A stretch of DNA of 64,000 nt. Source: Coturnix japonica (taxonomy: Eukaryota > Chordata > Aves > Galliformes > Phasianidae). The position numbers and the translations under genes were made by a program. Location of the stretch: assembly GCF_001577835.2 (NCBI RefSeq), contig NC_029521.1, positions 24,415,527 to 24,479,526 on the forward strand, read 5' to 3'. The notes beneath the pieces are model-generated. The model saw only the letters and a program-made list of their open reading frames with translations. It was not told the origin of the DNA and searched no databases. Positions 37,201 to 49,800 of the stretch are shown in pieces; positions within the stretch are counted from its first letter, which is position 1, and every line of letters starts with the position of its first letter.

Positions 37201-40200
37201 CTGGAAAGGAGAAGAGAAGCACAGTGACAAGTTCAAAGTCTTCTTTCTTTGGTAAAATCTCACTGGCAAAAATTGATAATTGCTTCAAACAAGCTGGAAA
37301 CATGAAGGGTTTTGGAACATACAAAGAAAACAAGCCAAAGCAACTAAGTATTAGTGCAAAGGTTATGCATTGATGACTTCAAATATATCTAAAAGCACAA
37401 AGAGCACAAACAGGGCACAGCTGCCTGCTCTAGAGTTCACTGCAGTACAATCACCTTGGTTTCTAATGCTGTACCTGAGTGAAGCAAAGCATACAAGATT
37501 GTTATTTGGACAGAAAAGTTGTGTTTTGGTTTGGGGAATGCTGTGTAAAAATTGATTTATTTAAAACTAAAAAATATACCCCTTTAGGAAAATACATTAT
37601 ATGAAGTTTGAAGAATAAACAGCAAAATAATTACACCCCTCTGCTACCTTGATACAGTGAGATTACTAAAACAAAAATACATCATTTACTTCTTAAAATG
37701 ATCCCTGTCACTTTTCACATTACAATCAATTAAATAGGCTCATTCAACTAGTATCCAAATATTCCTTCTGTATACCTGGGAAGGAGCAGGTGTGTGTGTA
37801 AACATGGCGGAAATATAAAAAGTTCAAACTTCTTGATTAGAAAAACAAAGAACAAGCAGTAGCATCATTACATTCCTTCAATTAATGCAATTTCTGACCA
37901 TTAAGAATAAACCAACCCTGCTGTATCCTACAGGAAAAAGGTTATTTAACATGTACTTACACATTTATTTAGTCTTTTTATCTATTAGTGTTTTTTCTTT
38001 GCTTTTTTTTTCTTTACGTACCTAAAAAAACTCTTTCCTTTCCAATGGAATAGGTGCCACAGACAACTAGAGTACGAGGGTTTAAAGTCACCATCTCAAA
38101 GGCTGTATTGACAGCAAACTGGATAACCTCTTGTTGAGAAGGAAAGGTATATTCAGGACTGCAGTACCTGGGGCATGGACACAAGATCAGATGAAGGACA
38201 CCTAAGTTTACTAAGATCTTTCGATCTACATATATGCGATAGGAAATGAAAAAGACGCCATCCTAAAATATAACTTCAGTTTGTTTGAAACCCATTTATC
38301 AGAAACCATTGACTTGCTAAGATAAAACTGAATAAAACTTACCCTACGCATGCCTTCTCCCTGTGTATGTTCACTTGCCTGACACTGTCACTCAGTTCTG
38401 TAGTTTTTCCTCTATAAATACCAAGTGCTCTTTCAAGCATATTCTAATTACATCCTTATGTCTATTTTTTGTCATTCACACAAAACCATAACATAAAGCA
38501 TTATTCATTCGCAGAAACATATGGAACAGAAATAAAGAACTGCAGCTGGACATTAGTCATCACAGAAAAACACTTACATACGTGAGTCACAGAAAGGCCT
38601 AATGAAAACCTGGAAATCTGACTTATCCACTTGGCATTCTTTCAGTCTTTCAATTTCCTCCCCTTACCTTTTCATAACAGAGCTGAACACTGAGAAACAA
38701 CCATAAAACTCTTGTTTTTAGAGCTGAACAACTTACTGTACAAATTTTAACCCCAAGACCTTAATATCACAAATAATAAAACCATGTCAACAAATGCATC
38801 TTCTTCAATATCCACTTTTCTTCTCTTGTGTTAACAGCACAGCAGATGAACAGGATAGATGTACATGAACTTTGGGTTTTACATTACACTAAACAGAACT
38901 AATGAGCATCAAAACAATAAGGTTATTTACACTTGCAGGTATTTGGTTCACAAAGTAATATTAAACTGCAACTAAAGGTCATACTGAAAAAAATTAACTC
39001 AACTTACGTGGTATCAAGGTAAAGGGTGTGGATTTTTTGACCAATCAAAGCAGGGTAACGCTCCATAGAAGGATCTGCCCTGAAGTCTCCTGTGTGCAGA
39101 ATAGCAGCTCCACTAGGTAGGTAAAAAAGGATCATTGTTGCACCTGGACAACTGGACAGAAAATACAAAAAACAGCCATATATAAATCATCTTTCAATAG
39201 AGATGGGGTGATTTGAGACAAGTAATATGGCACCCTCCAGTAACAAGAAAGTGTACATAACAACAATGGAAATCACACCTACTGTGCTGCCTAACGTAGC
39301 TGGAAATTCATAGTTTATGAAGGAATTGTAAAGCTGTCTTTAAGACAGACCTGAATTCTCAGATGAGACAGAGAAAAGAAAAAACACATCAACAGTAAAA
39401 TAACCAAGTATAAACTTCTTTTTTGGGCTGCTCTTTTTTTGTTGGGTACAGCAAAGATGCTGCCTCAGTTGCATAACCTCTGAGGTTCTATTAAACTTGG
39501 AGTTAACAAGGACACAGCATACCACAAAACAAGCAGTATTCTTATCTGTAAGGAATATTGCATTATTGCAGATGCATCTTCATTCCTCTAGGACTTAATG
39601 AAGCATTTGCTTTTAAACTCTATTTCCAGGTTTTAAATATCATCCAGCATCCAGAATTTACTGTTTGTAAGTACAATTCTTGGCCACAATGAATCCACTG
39701 CACGTTCTGCAGCTCCTCACCAAAGCTGTCTGAAGGGCAAGCGCTCAGAGAGGAAAATCAGAGTGAGACTGTTTTGGACATGAGTCATATAGAAAGGGTA
39801 AATGAAACCTCAGAAAAGGAGAAAACTGGCATGAATCAGAGCTAAAATTACAAAACTGCTAAACTCTCCAAAAAGTTAAACTTGGTACTTAAGGTTGATA
39901 TGCCTTTCAAACTGAAGCAGGGGATCAGGGAGGCAAACAGGAAAAATGAGAAGGGTCCAAACAACATAAGAAACAAGGCTTCCTTCATTCCCAGAAAGGG
40001 TTCTCAAAGGACTTCATGGAATCTTATCTCCCCAACTATAAACAAATCCTAAGATAAGTAATATTCAAACCAGCTGTGACACAGTGCTGCATTTCAATAT
40101 ATACTTTAGGGAAAGGACTTTTCTTCAAGCACGTAGCCAAATAAGGTACCAAGAGACAGAGCAGCAAGAACACAAGGCTGGAAGTCAGGAGCTACTGAAC

Positions 40201-43200
40201 CCAAAATCCAGCATAACCACATACTGGCACTGCATCACGCTGGGTAAGAATCTCATCCTTCTAATCACTGAACCCACTATAAGTTACTTGTTGTGGTGTT
40301 TGTGGGTTTTTGTTTGGTTTCTGAATGGTTGGCTTCCATCTCTCTTGAGAACCAAAGTACGACATTTTACTTCAGCTGAAGATGTCACTATCTTGAGTTG
40401 TAGCTACAGAAACCTAACAGATCTGAAATCAGTTCTAGGATGTTTTCAACCAGGCACAAAAAAAATGAAGTCCCTAGACCTTAGAAAACCATCCAAACTC
40501 TCAACAAGTGCAAACACTAAGGAGATATGTCTGAATAAAACTAAAGTGCTCATTATATGCAAACAAAATAAAACTAAGGTTACATTACCAAAAAAGCCTA
40601 ACATTCATTTTAAAAAATAGCTCACCTATTCCAAAAGTTCACATATGTAATAAGTTTAGGCTTCTAGACTCCTAAGTCGCTCATGAAATGATGTTAACAA
40701 GTCAACTCAGGTACTGAATTATTTCTGCCCTTCTTTTTTCAGATCCATGGAAACCTAGAAATTATGAAAAAACTGGGTCTGTTCAGCCATTTATCTTTAA
40801 TATTCTACACGAACAAACACTGCATAACAAATGCAATGATACATACTGATTGGCATCAAGCAACAACACTTTGATCCCATTCACTATACATTCTGTGTCC
40901 ATTGGCAGCACATTGATGTATTGCTCTTTGACTCCAAGTTTGCTCTTCACCAAATTGCCAGTTATCTGTAATAAGAAAAAGAACAAAATCTGTAGCAGTG
41001 TTGGCCACACAGAGACCTGAAGCATAGGACATGCAGGACCAAGCTAAAACAACTGCATTTACTTAACCTCAAGAAGAGAGTGCTTAAGGTGAACTTAATT
41101 TCAAACTTTCTTCTCCTGATGAGATTAATAGAGACTATGGAGCCACATTATTCTCCACTGACACATGCAAATAAAAATAAAATAAATAAAAAAAGCAGCT
41201 GCAGTCATGAGTAGTAAAATGATACATTTCAACAGTGTGTAAGGAAAAAAAATTAGAGTGGGTTAAGCACTGCAACAAGTTGCATGGAAACACAGCTGAA
41301 CCTCTTATATTTTCAAAATGGGACTAACAAAAGCTCAGAACAATCTGATCTAACTTAGAAGTTAGTCCTGGACTAAGCAAGAAACTGAACTACATGATCT
41401 CTAAAGATCATTTAAACCTACATTAAATTCCTGGAAATAAGGAATACGTTTTACTAATCTTTAACAGACAAACTACGATAAGATTTCTTCCCAGATTCCC
41501 CTATACATACTATCCACTGTTCTGAATTGCCCCAACAATGGAATCTCTGTTCCTGTATTAATTTTCACCATTCTTAAAGTTGTACGTGGATTTGATAAGA
41601 TCTAGTTACCTTGAAAAACCTTACCTTATTACAGTATAGTGGAAATACAAAGTTTTTTGTCAACCCACAATAGTGATCGGAGTGAAAATGAGTGAGGAAA
41701 TAGGCCGTGCAGCCTTCTATTTCTCCATACTGGAAAGCATCAACTGTAAACCCAGTTCCTAAAGCAAAAAGGCAAGAGAAACCAGTCAGTAAACATAGAT
41801 AGTTCAGAACAAGCAAACAGGTTTCTAATGAAATTTCTCTTGTATTCTTTTTTTATTTCTTTCTTCCAAATTAAAAAGGGAATACAGTTACACCATACAA
41901 AGTGTCAGGGACCATTTAATGACAGACTCAGTTTGCAAATGAGTCAAAAGTAAAAAAAAAAAAAAAAAGTTTTTTTCACATTAAAACAAAGTTTTAGCAA
42001 AGTCTCCACGTGCAAATATGTTCACAGGTCTCCCATCTATTAGTTGCTCAGCTGCCATCCTACACAGATGGCAGCTGATTAAGCAAATCTGTATTTAACT
42101 GGCATTTAAAAGTTCACGTTTAAAACCTAAGCACAGAATAAAAAAAAAATATATATATAAAATAAAAAGCACAAAGCTATTGCATAAAGAGAACAGCACA
42201 GAAGACAGCCCTCCTCCGTGCACGTTTAAAGTTTTTAATGCAGACATAATGACAAATTGTCCTTTTACATTGGGTTGTACTTTTGAAAAGCCACCAAATG
42301 CTGCAACGATCCAATTCATTTGGTGACAACCAAATATTTTTCATCTTATGTTGTTGACATCTCCCAGCTCTTCCATGAGAACTAGAAATTGTTCTGCTCA
42401 CTTGGAGCCAGACTATGTAACTCCACTTAAAAAACACAACAAACCACAGTTGTCTGCTAATAAAAAAAAAAACCCACAAAATAAAATACAAAATTCTCAA
42501 GTGGGGGTCAATACGTAGCATTATCAGCACAGAAAACAGGCTTCACGTAAAGTAATAAAATTCAAAACAAAAAACACTACAGATTGTAGCAAAAAAACTT
42601 TAAATTTCTGTTGCAAGTATAGAACTCTGCTCTTCAAATTTATTATATGTGGAAATGCTCTCAGCTTATGGAACCCATGATAGTGGTGTAACCTCATGAA
42701 GACTTATAGTTCAGTCTTCATGAAGCAGCCTGGCTCTTATAACCACCAATATATTTCTATTTGGCTTCCTCAAATATTTAGATAAGATTAAATCCTTTGG
42801 TGGTAAGCAGAATTGTGAAGCTTTTAAAGTTGCTGATGTATCGTTCCATATTTAGCATAATTGTTTGAGAAGACTGAGAAATTCCTCTTTCCTGAGCTAC
42901 ATTCTGCTGCTTCATTTTCATTCCTTTGCTTACAAAGTTGTAGTGTTTCAGAATTTCATTATTATTATTTTTAATTAGAATAAGAAAATAAATGTAACTG
43001 ACCAACCTGTTTTTAGGGGCAAAAGATACAATGTAAAAGATTAAATGCAGGAATTAAAACTAGTAACTGTTTTCCAGAGTCAAACATTTCTCTGTGCTTT
43101 ACTGAGGAGGCCTCTGCAGGCTGCTGTCCCATAGTCAGATTCTTCTGAGGATCTGCACCCAGATATGATTTTATTGTCTCTTATAGAAGAAGTCACTAAA

Positions 43201-46136
43201 GACTGCAGTTTAAATGGATACGACGAGTGAAGAATAACAAAGCCTAAAATTAAGGGAAAAAAATGCAATACACAAGCCAAAATTAGATAAATGCTACATA
43301 ACACAGTTATCTCTCACCTGGTATTTTCTTATAGAAAGGGCACTGTTTTTTCCTTGCTCCTTCATCCGTAGCAGATGATTCTCTATATCTTTTTCTCCAC
43401 TTTCGTTGGCCACCAGGAGTTACATCTGCAAAGCCTCCATCTTTATTTGAACTTTCTTTAACTGCTTCTAGATCCTCCACAGATCCTTCAGCTTTCCTTT
43501 TTTGCTGTCTGGGCCTCTTTCCACTGGGAGCTACTGAACTTGGTGTCTGCTTTCCCTCACTCAAACACGCCTCTCCTTTGCCTTCCTCTTTCACTTTAGG
43601 TTTTAACCCAAAGAAAACACCAATGTCCATTTGTTTGAGTTCTTTGGCAGGACTGGATTTGGCATTCATACTTGCTAAGGAACGAGATGAGACCGTTTTA
43701 GAGATGGGGCTGGGAAAGCACACTCCAGTCGAATCAAGGTTTTCTTCTTTCTTCACCACTGGCTGCAGATTCTTTTGGCAAGCTCCTTTTTCAATTGCAT
43801 CAGCAGTCATTTTATCTGTATTAGTTAAAACAACACTTGGGTCCCTCAAAACCTTATTTTTTTCATACAGAGGAGATCCAGCACCTTCTGTAAGCAGTTC
43901 TGATTGTGTATGAGTAAAATCTGAATACACAGAACCCAAAGCACAGGCACCCCTGTCTTGTGACTCTTTATTACCTGAGTTAATTACAGGGGAAATCAAT
44001 CCTGGCTGTTGAAACTCCTCATTGTAATTAAGAGGAAAAGAGGATTCTGCTGACAGCATCTCCTGTTGATTATCTGCACATGGTGAATTACAGCATTTGC
44101 TGTCCACGTGACTCTGAGAAGCACCTTTTCCACTGTGATACAAACAGCTTGGTGTATTTCTTTCCTCACTGTGTTGCTTTTTAAGTTTAAAAACTTCAGC
44201 ATTAGATTCTGCTCCTTCAAAGTTCTGGACTTTGAACAGTTCATTTTGTGATGTTTTTATTTCCCTCTCTTCCTCAGCTTCACCTTCACTTTCCTCACAA
44301 GTACTCAGTGGAGAATATGAAATTTCCCAGTCACTGAAGTCAGCTTTTGACTGCAGTAGGCTTGGCTGACTTGTATCTTTTTGACTACAAAGATCTTCGC
44401 CCAAAACACTTTCTTGTGAAGAGGTAAAGTCATAAAATTCAAATTTACAACTGTTATCTGTGGTTTGGGTGAGCTGAAATACTTGTTGAGGCTTTTGAAC
44501 ATCTGCAAAGGAGGAAGTACTTTCACTGGTTATATTTAGAGACTTCCTTTGTGCTGAGTCCTGTGTCTTTGATGTACACTCATTATTTGGGACATTTTTT
44601 AAGTTCTTAGACAGTTTCTCAGTCTGTGAGACTTCTACATGACTTGGAAAACAGCTGGACTTTGCAGCAGTAGAACATGTCACCTTCCTCTCCGAAGTAT
44701 TGGCTGTAGAGTTCACAAGATATTCTCCTGCTCTGCTCGCTGCAAGTTGAAAGTGGCTATAACGCTTGTAGTGGGATGGAATGGTAGATGTGCACAGTAA
44801 ACCATCAGGGCACTCTATGGAAACAATTCAGCCAAAAAGTAACGTTAATATCTCTGCTAATATATATTGCATAATTGTAACATCAAATAAAAATCACATA
44901 AGGCATACAGTCTTAAAGCTTTTCATATAAATGCAGTTATTGGAGGGCAGAAGACACAAGTGCAAAGCAATTGTCAGGCTGCCACATCTCCTGCCCCAAG
45001 CTGGCATGAAATGAGAGATTTTAGGTTTTCCAGCCTGATATTAGCATAGCACTGAGCCTGCATTAATTCCCCTTTCTAGCAAGATGAGTATGTTACCCTG
45101 TTTCAGTGTTGTACTTACTAATGTGCTACATGGCTTCTAGTTCAGAATTGTCCCATGTACAAGCAACACTCAGATGAAAAGTGCCCAAAAAGGCTGAAGA
45201 TTGTTTCAAAACAGACCAAATCTTGGTTCTGAATCCACTTGAAATTCCACTGAAAACTGTCAGCTGGGAGATGTTTTAGATTTTAAAAAGTAGTCGGGTA
45301 TTTACTTATGTGTAAAAAGTACTTGGGATTCAGATGCCAACGAAAGATCTGTGGCTGTTCCCTGAACACTTTCTGTTGACAGTTCACTAGCCTGACTTCT
45401 GAGAATTTAAAGACAGATGCAAATTCAATTGGGATTTTTTTTCCCTTTAATTGTAGGAGGAAGAGATGGAAATGAAGTCTTAAGTTAATACCACCATCAA
45501 AATCAGGATTAAAGGCTCAATTTTCATTGATCTGAAAAAGAAACTTCAAGAAAAGTAAAAAAGATATGAAATGGGAAGTGATTGTTACTACAGCACAGCA
45601 ATATGTATATAGGATTGTGAAATCAATTTCTAAGGAAGGAGAAATTCTGAGTCAAAAACTGCAAACCCTTAACTGAAGGATATTTCCCATTATTTTACGA
45701 TGGTAAACTTTATCCTTACCCTCCTCCTACCTTTTTCAACAGCTCCTGGAGTATCCAAACATTCAGCAACGTGCCAGCGAGGTGTCTGCACCAGCAGCAA
45801 GGAGAAGGGCATCTGACAGCTTGGGCAATATCCATCACAAACCAGCCTTGTTGGTGGCGAGCCCTGTTCTGTCAGGCCGCTCGTGCTTTCCTGAGTACAC
45901 ACACTGCTGTCATCTTTACATGGATCCAGCTCCTCCTTTGGCCTCAATCTCTGCTTGCTTTTCGGAGGAGTGCTATTTCTTTCCACAGATTTCTTTTTGC
46001 TTCCATTTCTCTTTCTTTTCAGCCTGCATTTGCCTTTGGTTACTGTCTGCCTGGACACACAGGTACCGTGTGATTTACTCTGTGTTTTTTGCTTCCTGAT
46101 CGATTTGTATTCCCAAATATCCTCTTCTTCAGACAT
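34219..46136 (-). CDS. DCLRE1A: DNA cross-link repair 1A (SNM1A nuclease), complete
   Basis: Nuclear 5'-3' exonuclease of the metallo-beta-lactamase/beta-CASP family that digests past interstrand crosslinks. Nine exons in gene order: 46136-45731, 44814-43318, 41758-41625, 40965-40847, 39151-39008, 38167-38022, 36942-36788, 34786-34645, 34385-34219. They total 2910 nt, giving 969 residues; human is about 1040. Seen: the N-terminal [11 protein letters not shown]; a UBZ4 zinc finger with Cys104, Cys107, His122 and Cys126; a long fast-evolving acidic/Ser-rich middle; a PIP-box QMDIGVFF at 530-537; the metal site THFHSDH (His658, His660, Asp662, His663); His719 in NHCPG; Asp741 in HTGDF; beta-[13 protein letters not shown]; and C-terminal TVNVG at 942-946. 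The frame is open upstream of ATG 46136 but only through non-ATG codons, and GCCATGT gives an acceptable Kozak. It is head to head with NHLRC2. Catalytic residues are intact and every exon joint keeps phase. Confidence 0.97.
34787..36787 (-). other. DCLRE1A intron 7
   Basis: A 2.0-kb intron between the exons ending QINFK and starting GLQDHL. Apart from the purine tract at 35627-35700 nothing was recognised. Confidence 0.7.
35627..35700. repeat. Purine-rich tract in a DCLRE1A intron
   Basis: Around 70 bases almost purely A and G on the plus strand (aaagaaaggaggggaagagg, gggagaggaggagagatgg-like). On the gene strand it is a pyrimidine run. Such tracts can form triplex DNA; here it lies about 1.1 kb from the nearest exon. 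Confidence 0.75.
39152..40846 (-). other. DCLRE1A intron 4
   Basis: A 1.7-kb intron that splits the His719 codon (ca|t). It contains a MIR-like SINE fossil at about 40120-40275 and, on the opposite strand, an open frame of 178 codons (40084-40620) that begins with GTG, not ATG. Confidence 0.7.
40120..40275 (+). mobile_element. MIR-like (CORE-SINE) fossil
   Basis: The stretch ggctggaagtcaggagct, then ccaaaatccagc, then ccacatactggc, then acgctgggtaagaatctcat follows the MIR consensus order (ctggagtcaggagacc, aatcccagctc, ccacttactggc, accttgggcaagt, ctta...). Spacing and order match over about 100 bp at perhaps 65-70% identity by eye. MIR copies are rare and old in birds, so this needs a profile search. 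Confidence 0.5.
41320..41440 (+). mobile_element. Very old CR1 LINE tail
   Basis: Words in CR1 3'-end order but diverged: caatctgatctaacttagaa, then gaactacatgatctctaaag, then atcatttaaacctacatt. The 8-bp tail repeats are gone. It lies in a DCLRE1A intron, on the strand opposite the gene. Confidence 0.6.
44815..45730 (-). other. DCLRE1A intron 1
   Basis: A 0.9-kb intron between the UBZ4 exon and the large second exon (ECPDGLLC junction, phase 1). No repeat or extra exon recognised. Confidence 0.8.
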
Positions 46137-46823
46137 GGCAACATATGAAATCTCCTCCTTGCGCTCGAGCAGCACTTCACAAACCCAACTTTCCTACCGT
46201 TTGTCTTCCAGCAGCGAATGGGGGATGGCACAAAAGCAATCAAACCCCATTGTCCCAAAGCATCACTGGGCCCTGAATCAAACGGCAGCCCCTGATGGGA
46301 CAGGAGCATGGTGGATCCCAGCCTCAATAGAACTTAATGAGCGCCTCTTTCAGCATCCGCAACCGCTTGCAGAGTGTCGGCGTTCGCAGCTTCGTCACCT
46401 CCTCTGTCTTAACAGCCCCCTGCCCTCCCGAAAAATAAATTAAAAATAAAAAAACTCTCCATTTTTAGTCCCGATACATTGCAGTTGTGACGTGTTTTAC
46501 GCTTAAGAATAATAATTTAAAAAAAAACAAACAAACACGAAAAGAGGTGGTGTTGAATCTGCTGGACAGGAATCACAGCTGGGTGGTTTAGCGCGCAGCT
46601 TCCCTCACGAATGTGCTTCTGCGAATTGCAAAAGCCGGGTCAAAATGAGAAATGAATTTTAAAGACACTTCCTTTAGGAAAGACGAGTTTCTGTGTGTTT
46701 ACGTTTACCGTTTTTATTGCTTGTTTTTGCTTCGTTTTAATTACAGCTTTTCTCTCCCGGGCCGAATGTGCTGCAGCGAAGAGCAAGGATAGTACACAGC
46801 GGCGGGCTCTGGCGGGGGGTGTC
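46137..46823. promoter_or_regulatory. Shared divergent promoter of DCLRE1A and NHLRC2
   Basis: The 687 bp between the two start codons must hold both 5' UTRs and the promoters. The NHLRC2 side turns CpG-rich from about 46740 into exon 1 (ggcggg words near 46801-46816). A CRE-like TGACGT lies at 46488-46493 in the otherwise AT-rich centre. No TATA box sits at a useful distance from either gene. The head-to-head order is the same in human, which supports a conserved bidirectional promoter. Confidence 0.75.
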
Positions 46824-49800
46824 ATGGCGGCGGAGGGGCTGGCGGGGCTGCTGCCCTCACAGACACAGCTGGAGTATGCGCTGCTCGATGCCGACAGCCC
46901 GCAGGAGAAGGAGAACCTGGTCTACCAGTACCTGAAGAAAATGGACAGCAGGGAGCGGGACCTGACGGCTCCCGAGCTCGGCGGAGGTGGGTGGAGGCAA
47001 ATTGTTCATCTTGCAAACCCTGCTCTGGGTGTTTGTGGCCTTAGTGATACAGGAGCTGTGAGAGATGAGGGGCTACAAGGCAAAGAATCAAACAGATGAA
47101 ATACAGGATTAACATCATACACAGCATAGGAGTGAATTGTGGCTTTTAATCTCTGAATAATTTGACTGTCTGGATTTGGCCTCAAGATGAATTTTTATTG
47201 CTAATCTCTTAGTTTCTATATTTTGTCAGTGCTTATGTTTGTCTCTAGAGATGAAATGAAATAAGTAGCCAACACTTTTTATTTCCAATATGCTTTAAGG
47301 GAAGATATTTTGATTAGGAGCGGTCCTTGAGAGCAGCTCAGCAGAGAAAGACCTAGGGGTCCTGATAGATGAGAAACTCAACATGAGCCAGCAGTGCGCT
47401 CTGGCAGCCCAGAAAGCAAATGGGATCCTGGGCTCCATCAGGAGAGGGGTGGTCAGCAGGGATAGGGAGGTGATCGCCCCTCTCTACTCTGCTCTTGTGA
47501 GGCCCCATCTGGAGTACTGTGTCCAGGTGTGGAGCCCTCAGTACAAAAAAGACATTGAGATTTTGGAAAGGGTCCAGAGGAGGGACACAAAGATGATCAG
47601 GGGGCTGGAGCACCTCCCCTATGAGGACAGGCTGAGGGAGTTGGGCTTGTTCAGCCTGGAGAAGAGAAGGTTGCGGGATGACCTCATTGCAGCCTTTCAA
47701 TACCTGAAGGGAACTTACTGCCAGGAGGGGAGTAAACTCTTGGAAAGGGCTGAGAATAGCAGGACACAGGGAAATGGTTTTAAGTTAAAAGAGAGAAGAT
47801 TTAGGTTGGATGTTAGGGGGAAGTTCTTTACTAGGAGAGCGGTGAGGCCCTGGAACAGGCTGCCCAGTGAGGTTGTGGATGCCCCGTCCTTGGAGGTGTT
47901 CAAGGCCAGGTTGGACGGGGCCCTGGGCAACCTGATCTAGTAAATGTGGATGTTTGGTGGCCCTGCCAGGCAGGGGGGTTGGAACTACATGATCCTTGAG
48001 GTCCCTTCCAACCTGGGTCATTCTGTGATTCTAGTGAAAAGGGGAGTAATGCCATTAAAGCAATCTAGTCTTCTAAAAAGCAGAATATAAAGCCTCACTC
48101 ATGTACTGTGGAAATGCATGAACTGAAAATAAATTTTCAAGTCTGCATATGTGTACATTCACATTGATTATATATTCATATATATTCACATATACAGTAC
48201 AGAGAGGGGCCAAACTTCCTCATAGTGAAGCAGAAAACAAATCTGCTGAGTTGACTAGCAGCGCCTTCTGGAACACTGAGCTCATGGTTTGCTGAAACTG
48301 ATGGGGTGAAGGTTCTGACTATTTTCAGATTATTCTTAGTACATTTGTGCACTTAAAGTCATTTAAGATTTGAGTTTGACTTTATAACATATCACATCTG
48401 TTTTCCTCCCCTTTTTCCTCCCCCAAAAAGCACTGAGTGGCAAACAGTTATGTAGGACATTCGTATCTCAATACCAGAATCAGAGTAATATCAGTTACCA
48501 GCGAGAAAGCATTGCCTTCATTTTTCAGATCAAGTAGATGAATAAGTATCCAAGTGTACTTCCACCTCTGTCTGAAAGGGTTACAGTTCTGTCACCTGGG
48601 AAGAAATACTTCATATGTCATTTCAAACTGTTCAAAATGAAGAACAAAACTAAAAAGGCAAAAATTCATTTCATTCCTGGAAATAGTTATTTACAAAAAT
48701 GTTGTAAAATGAAGAGTTCCATGAATTATTAAATAAGTTGTCGTTAATACCTACGATGATGTTGTTACATGTTGAGTAACATAGATTTTGAAATATATGG
48801 AAATTGTTCAGCAGCTTACATCTTCTGTTAATTAAAAAGGTACTTACTGAACTATGCAAGTTGTACTTTCAATGTTATATTAAATTTCATAAAAATTTCC
48901 TTTAGTAATTTTGAATATTTGTGTATTATAAGGGTGAGTTTGATAAGCATAAGACTTCTGTTTTGCTTTTCTGCTTGGTGGAAAGAGGAGGGGTTGTTTG
49001 CCTGAAGTAAAATGTATGAGGAATGTTGTATGTTCACATACCAGTTAGGTACAAGCGTCTTCCTTTCCCTACCCTTCCTCTAACTGGCTCTCTCTGTTCT
49101 CTGTGCAGATCTACAGTGGCTAAACACTGAAGGTCCCATTTCTCTTCACAAAGACCTTTGTGGAAAAGTTGTGGTGTTGGATTTCTTTACTTACTGCTGC
49201 ATCAATTGCTTGCACCTGCTGCCTGATCTCCATGAATTAGAGCACCAGTACTCTGATAAAGGTAAAAGAGCTTTGGCCAGCACAGAATAGAATTTCCTGG
49301 CAGTGTTGCAGGTGGAGTAGCTGAGTCACTTCAGTTACTAAACAGCTGGCAGCATTTCAGGGATGCCTAAAAGTGTCTTCTAATCTTTTAAGTAGCCTGA
49401 CAAAGGTTACTGGCTGTACTCTCATCACATTTTTAGGTGGGGCTAAATGCAGTGTTTCTTTAACTGCACAGGCACAGAAGACACTATATGTGCTTGAAGC
49501 ATGAATCTGATATCCTCATAGGGCCGTTTGCAAAATGCATGGATGTAAGTTACAGGCTCAGAGTTGCTGTATGCACATTTACCTTACAGATGAACTCTGG
49601 GCAGGACATTGTGCAAGTGGTAGACTAGTTTAGTCTTATTTTTTTCCTTTCTAATTGAAATAAAAATACATTAAAATTTGGTTTAGGATTTATTTATTTT
49701 TTTTGCATCATCTTGTTTTCAATTAGTAGCCATCTATCCAGAGAGAAGGGATTAAGCTCTTAAAGATTCTAAGTCCACATCTGAAATAAAGCCCATCTCT

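Noticed and set aside
45771-46443. Plus-strand frames of 100-162 codons opposite DCLRE1A exon 1
   Set aside because: These are mirror frames of a real, conserved exon (UBZ4 finger) and have no independent support.
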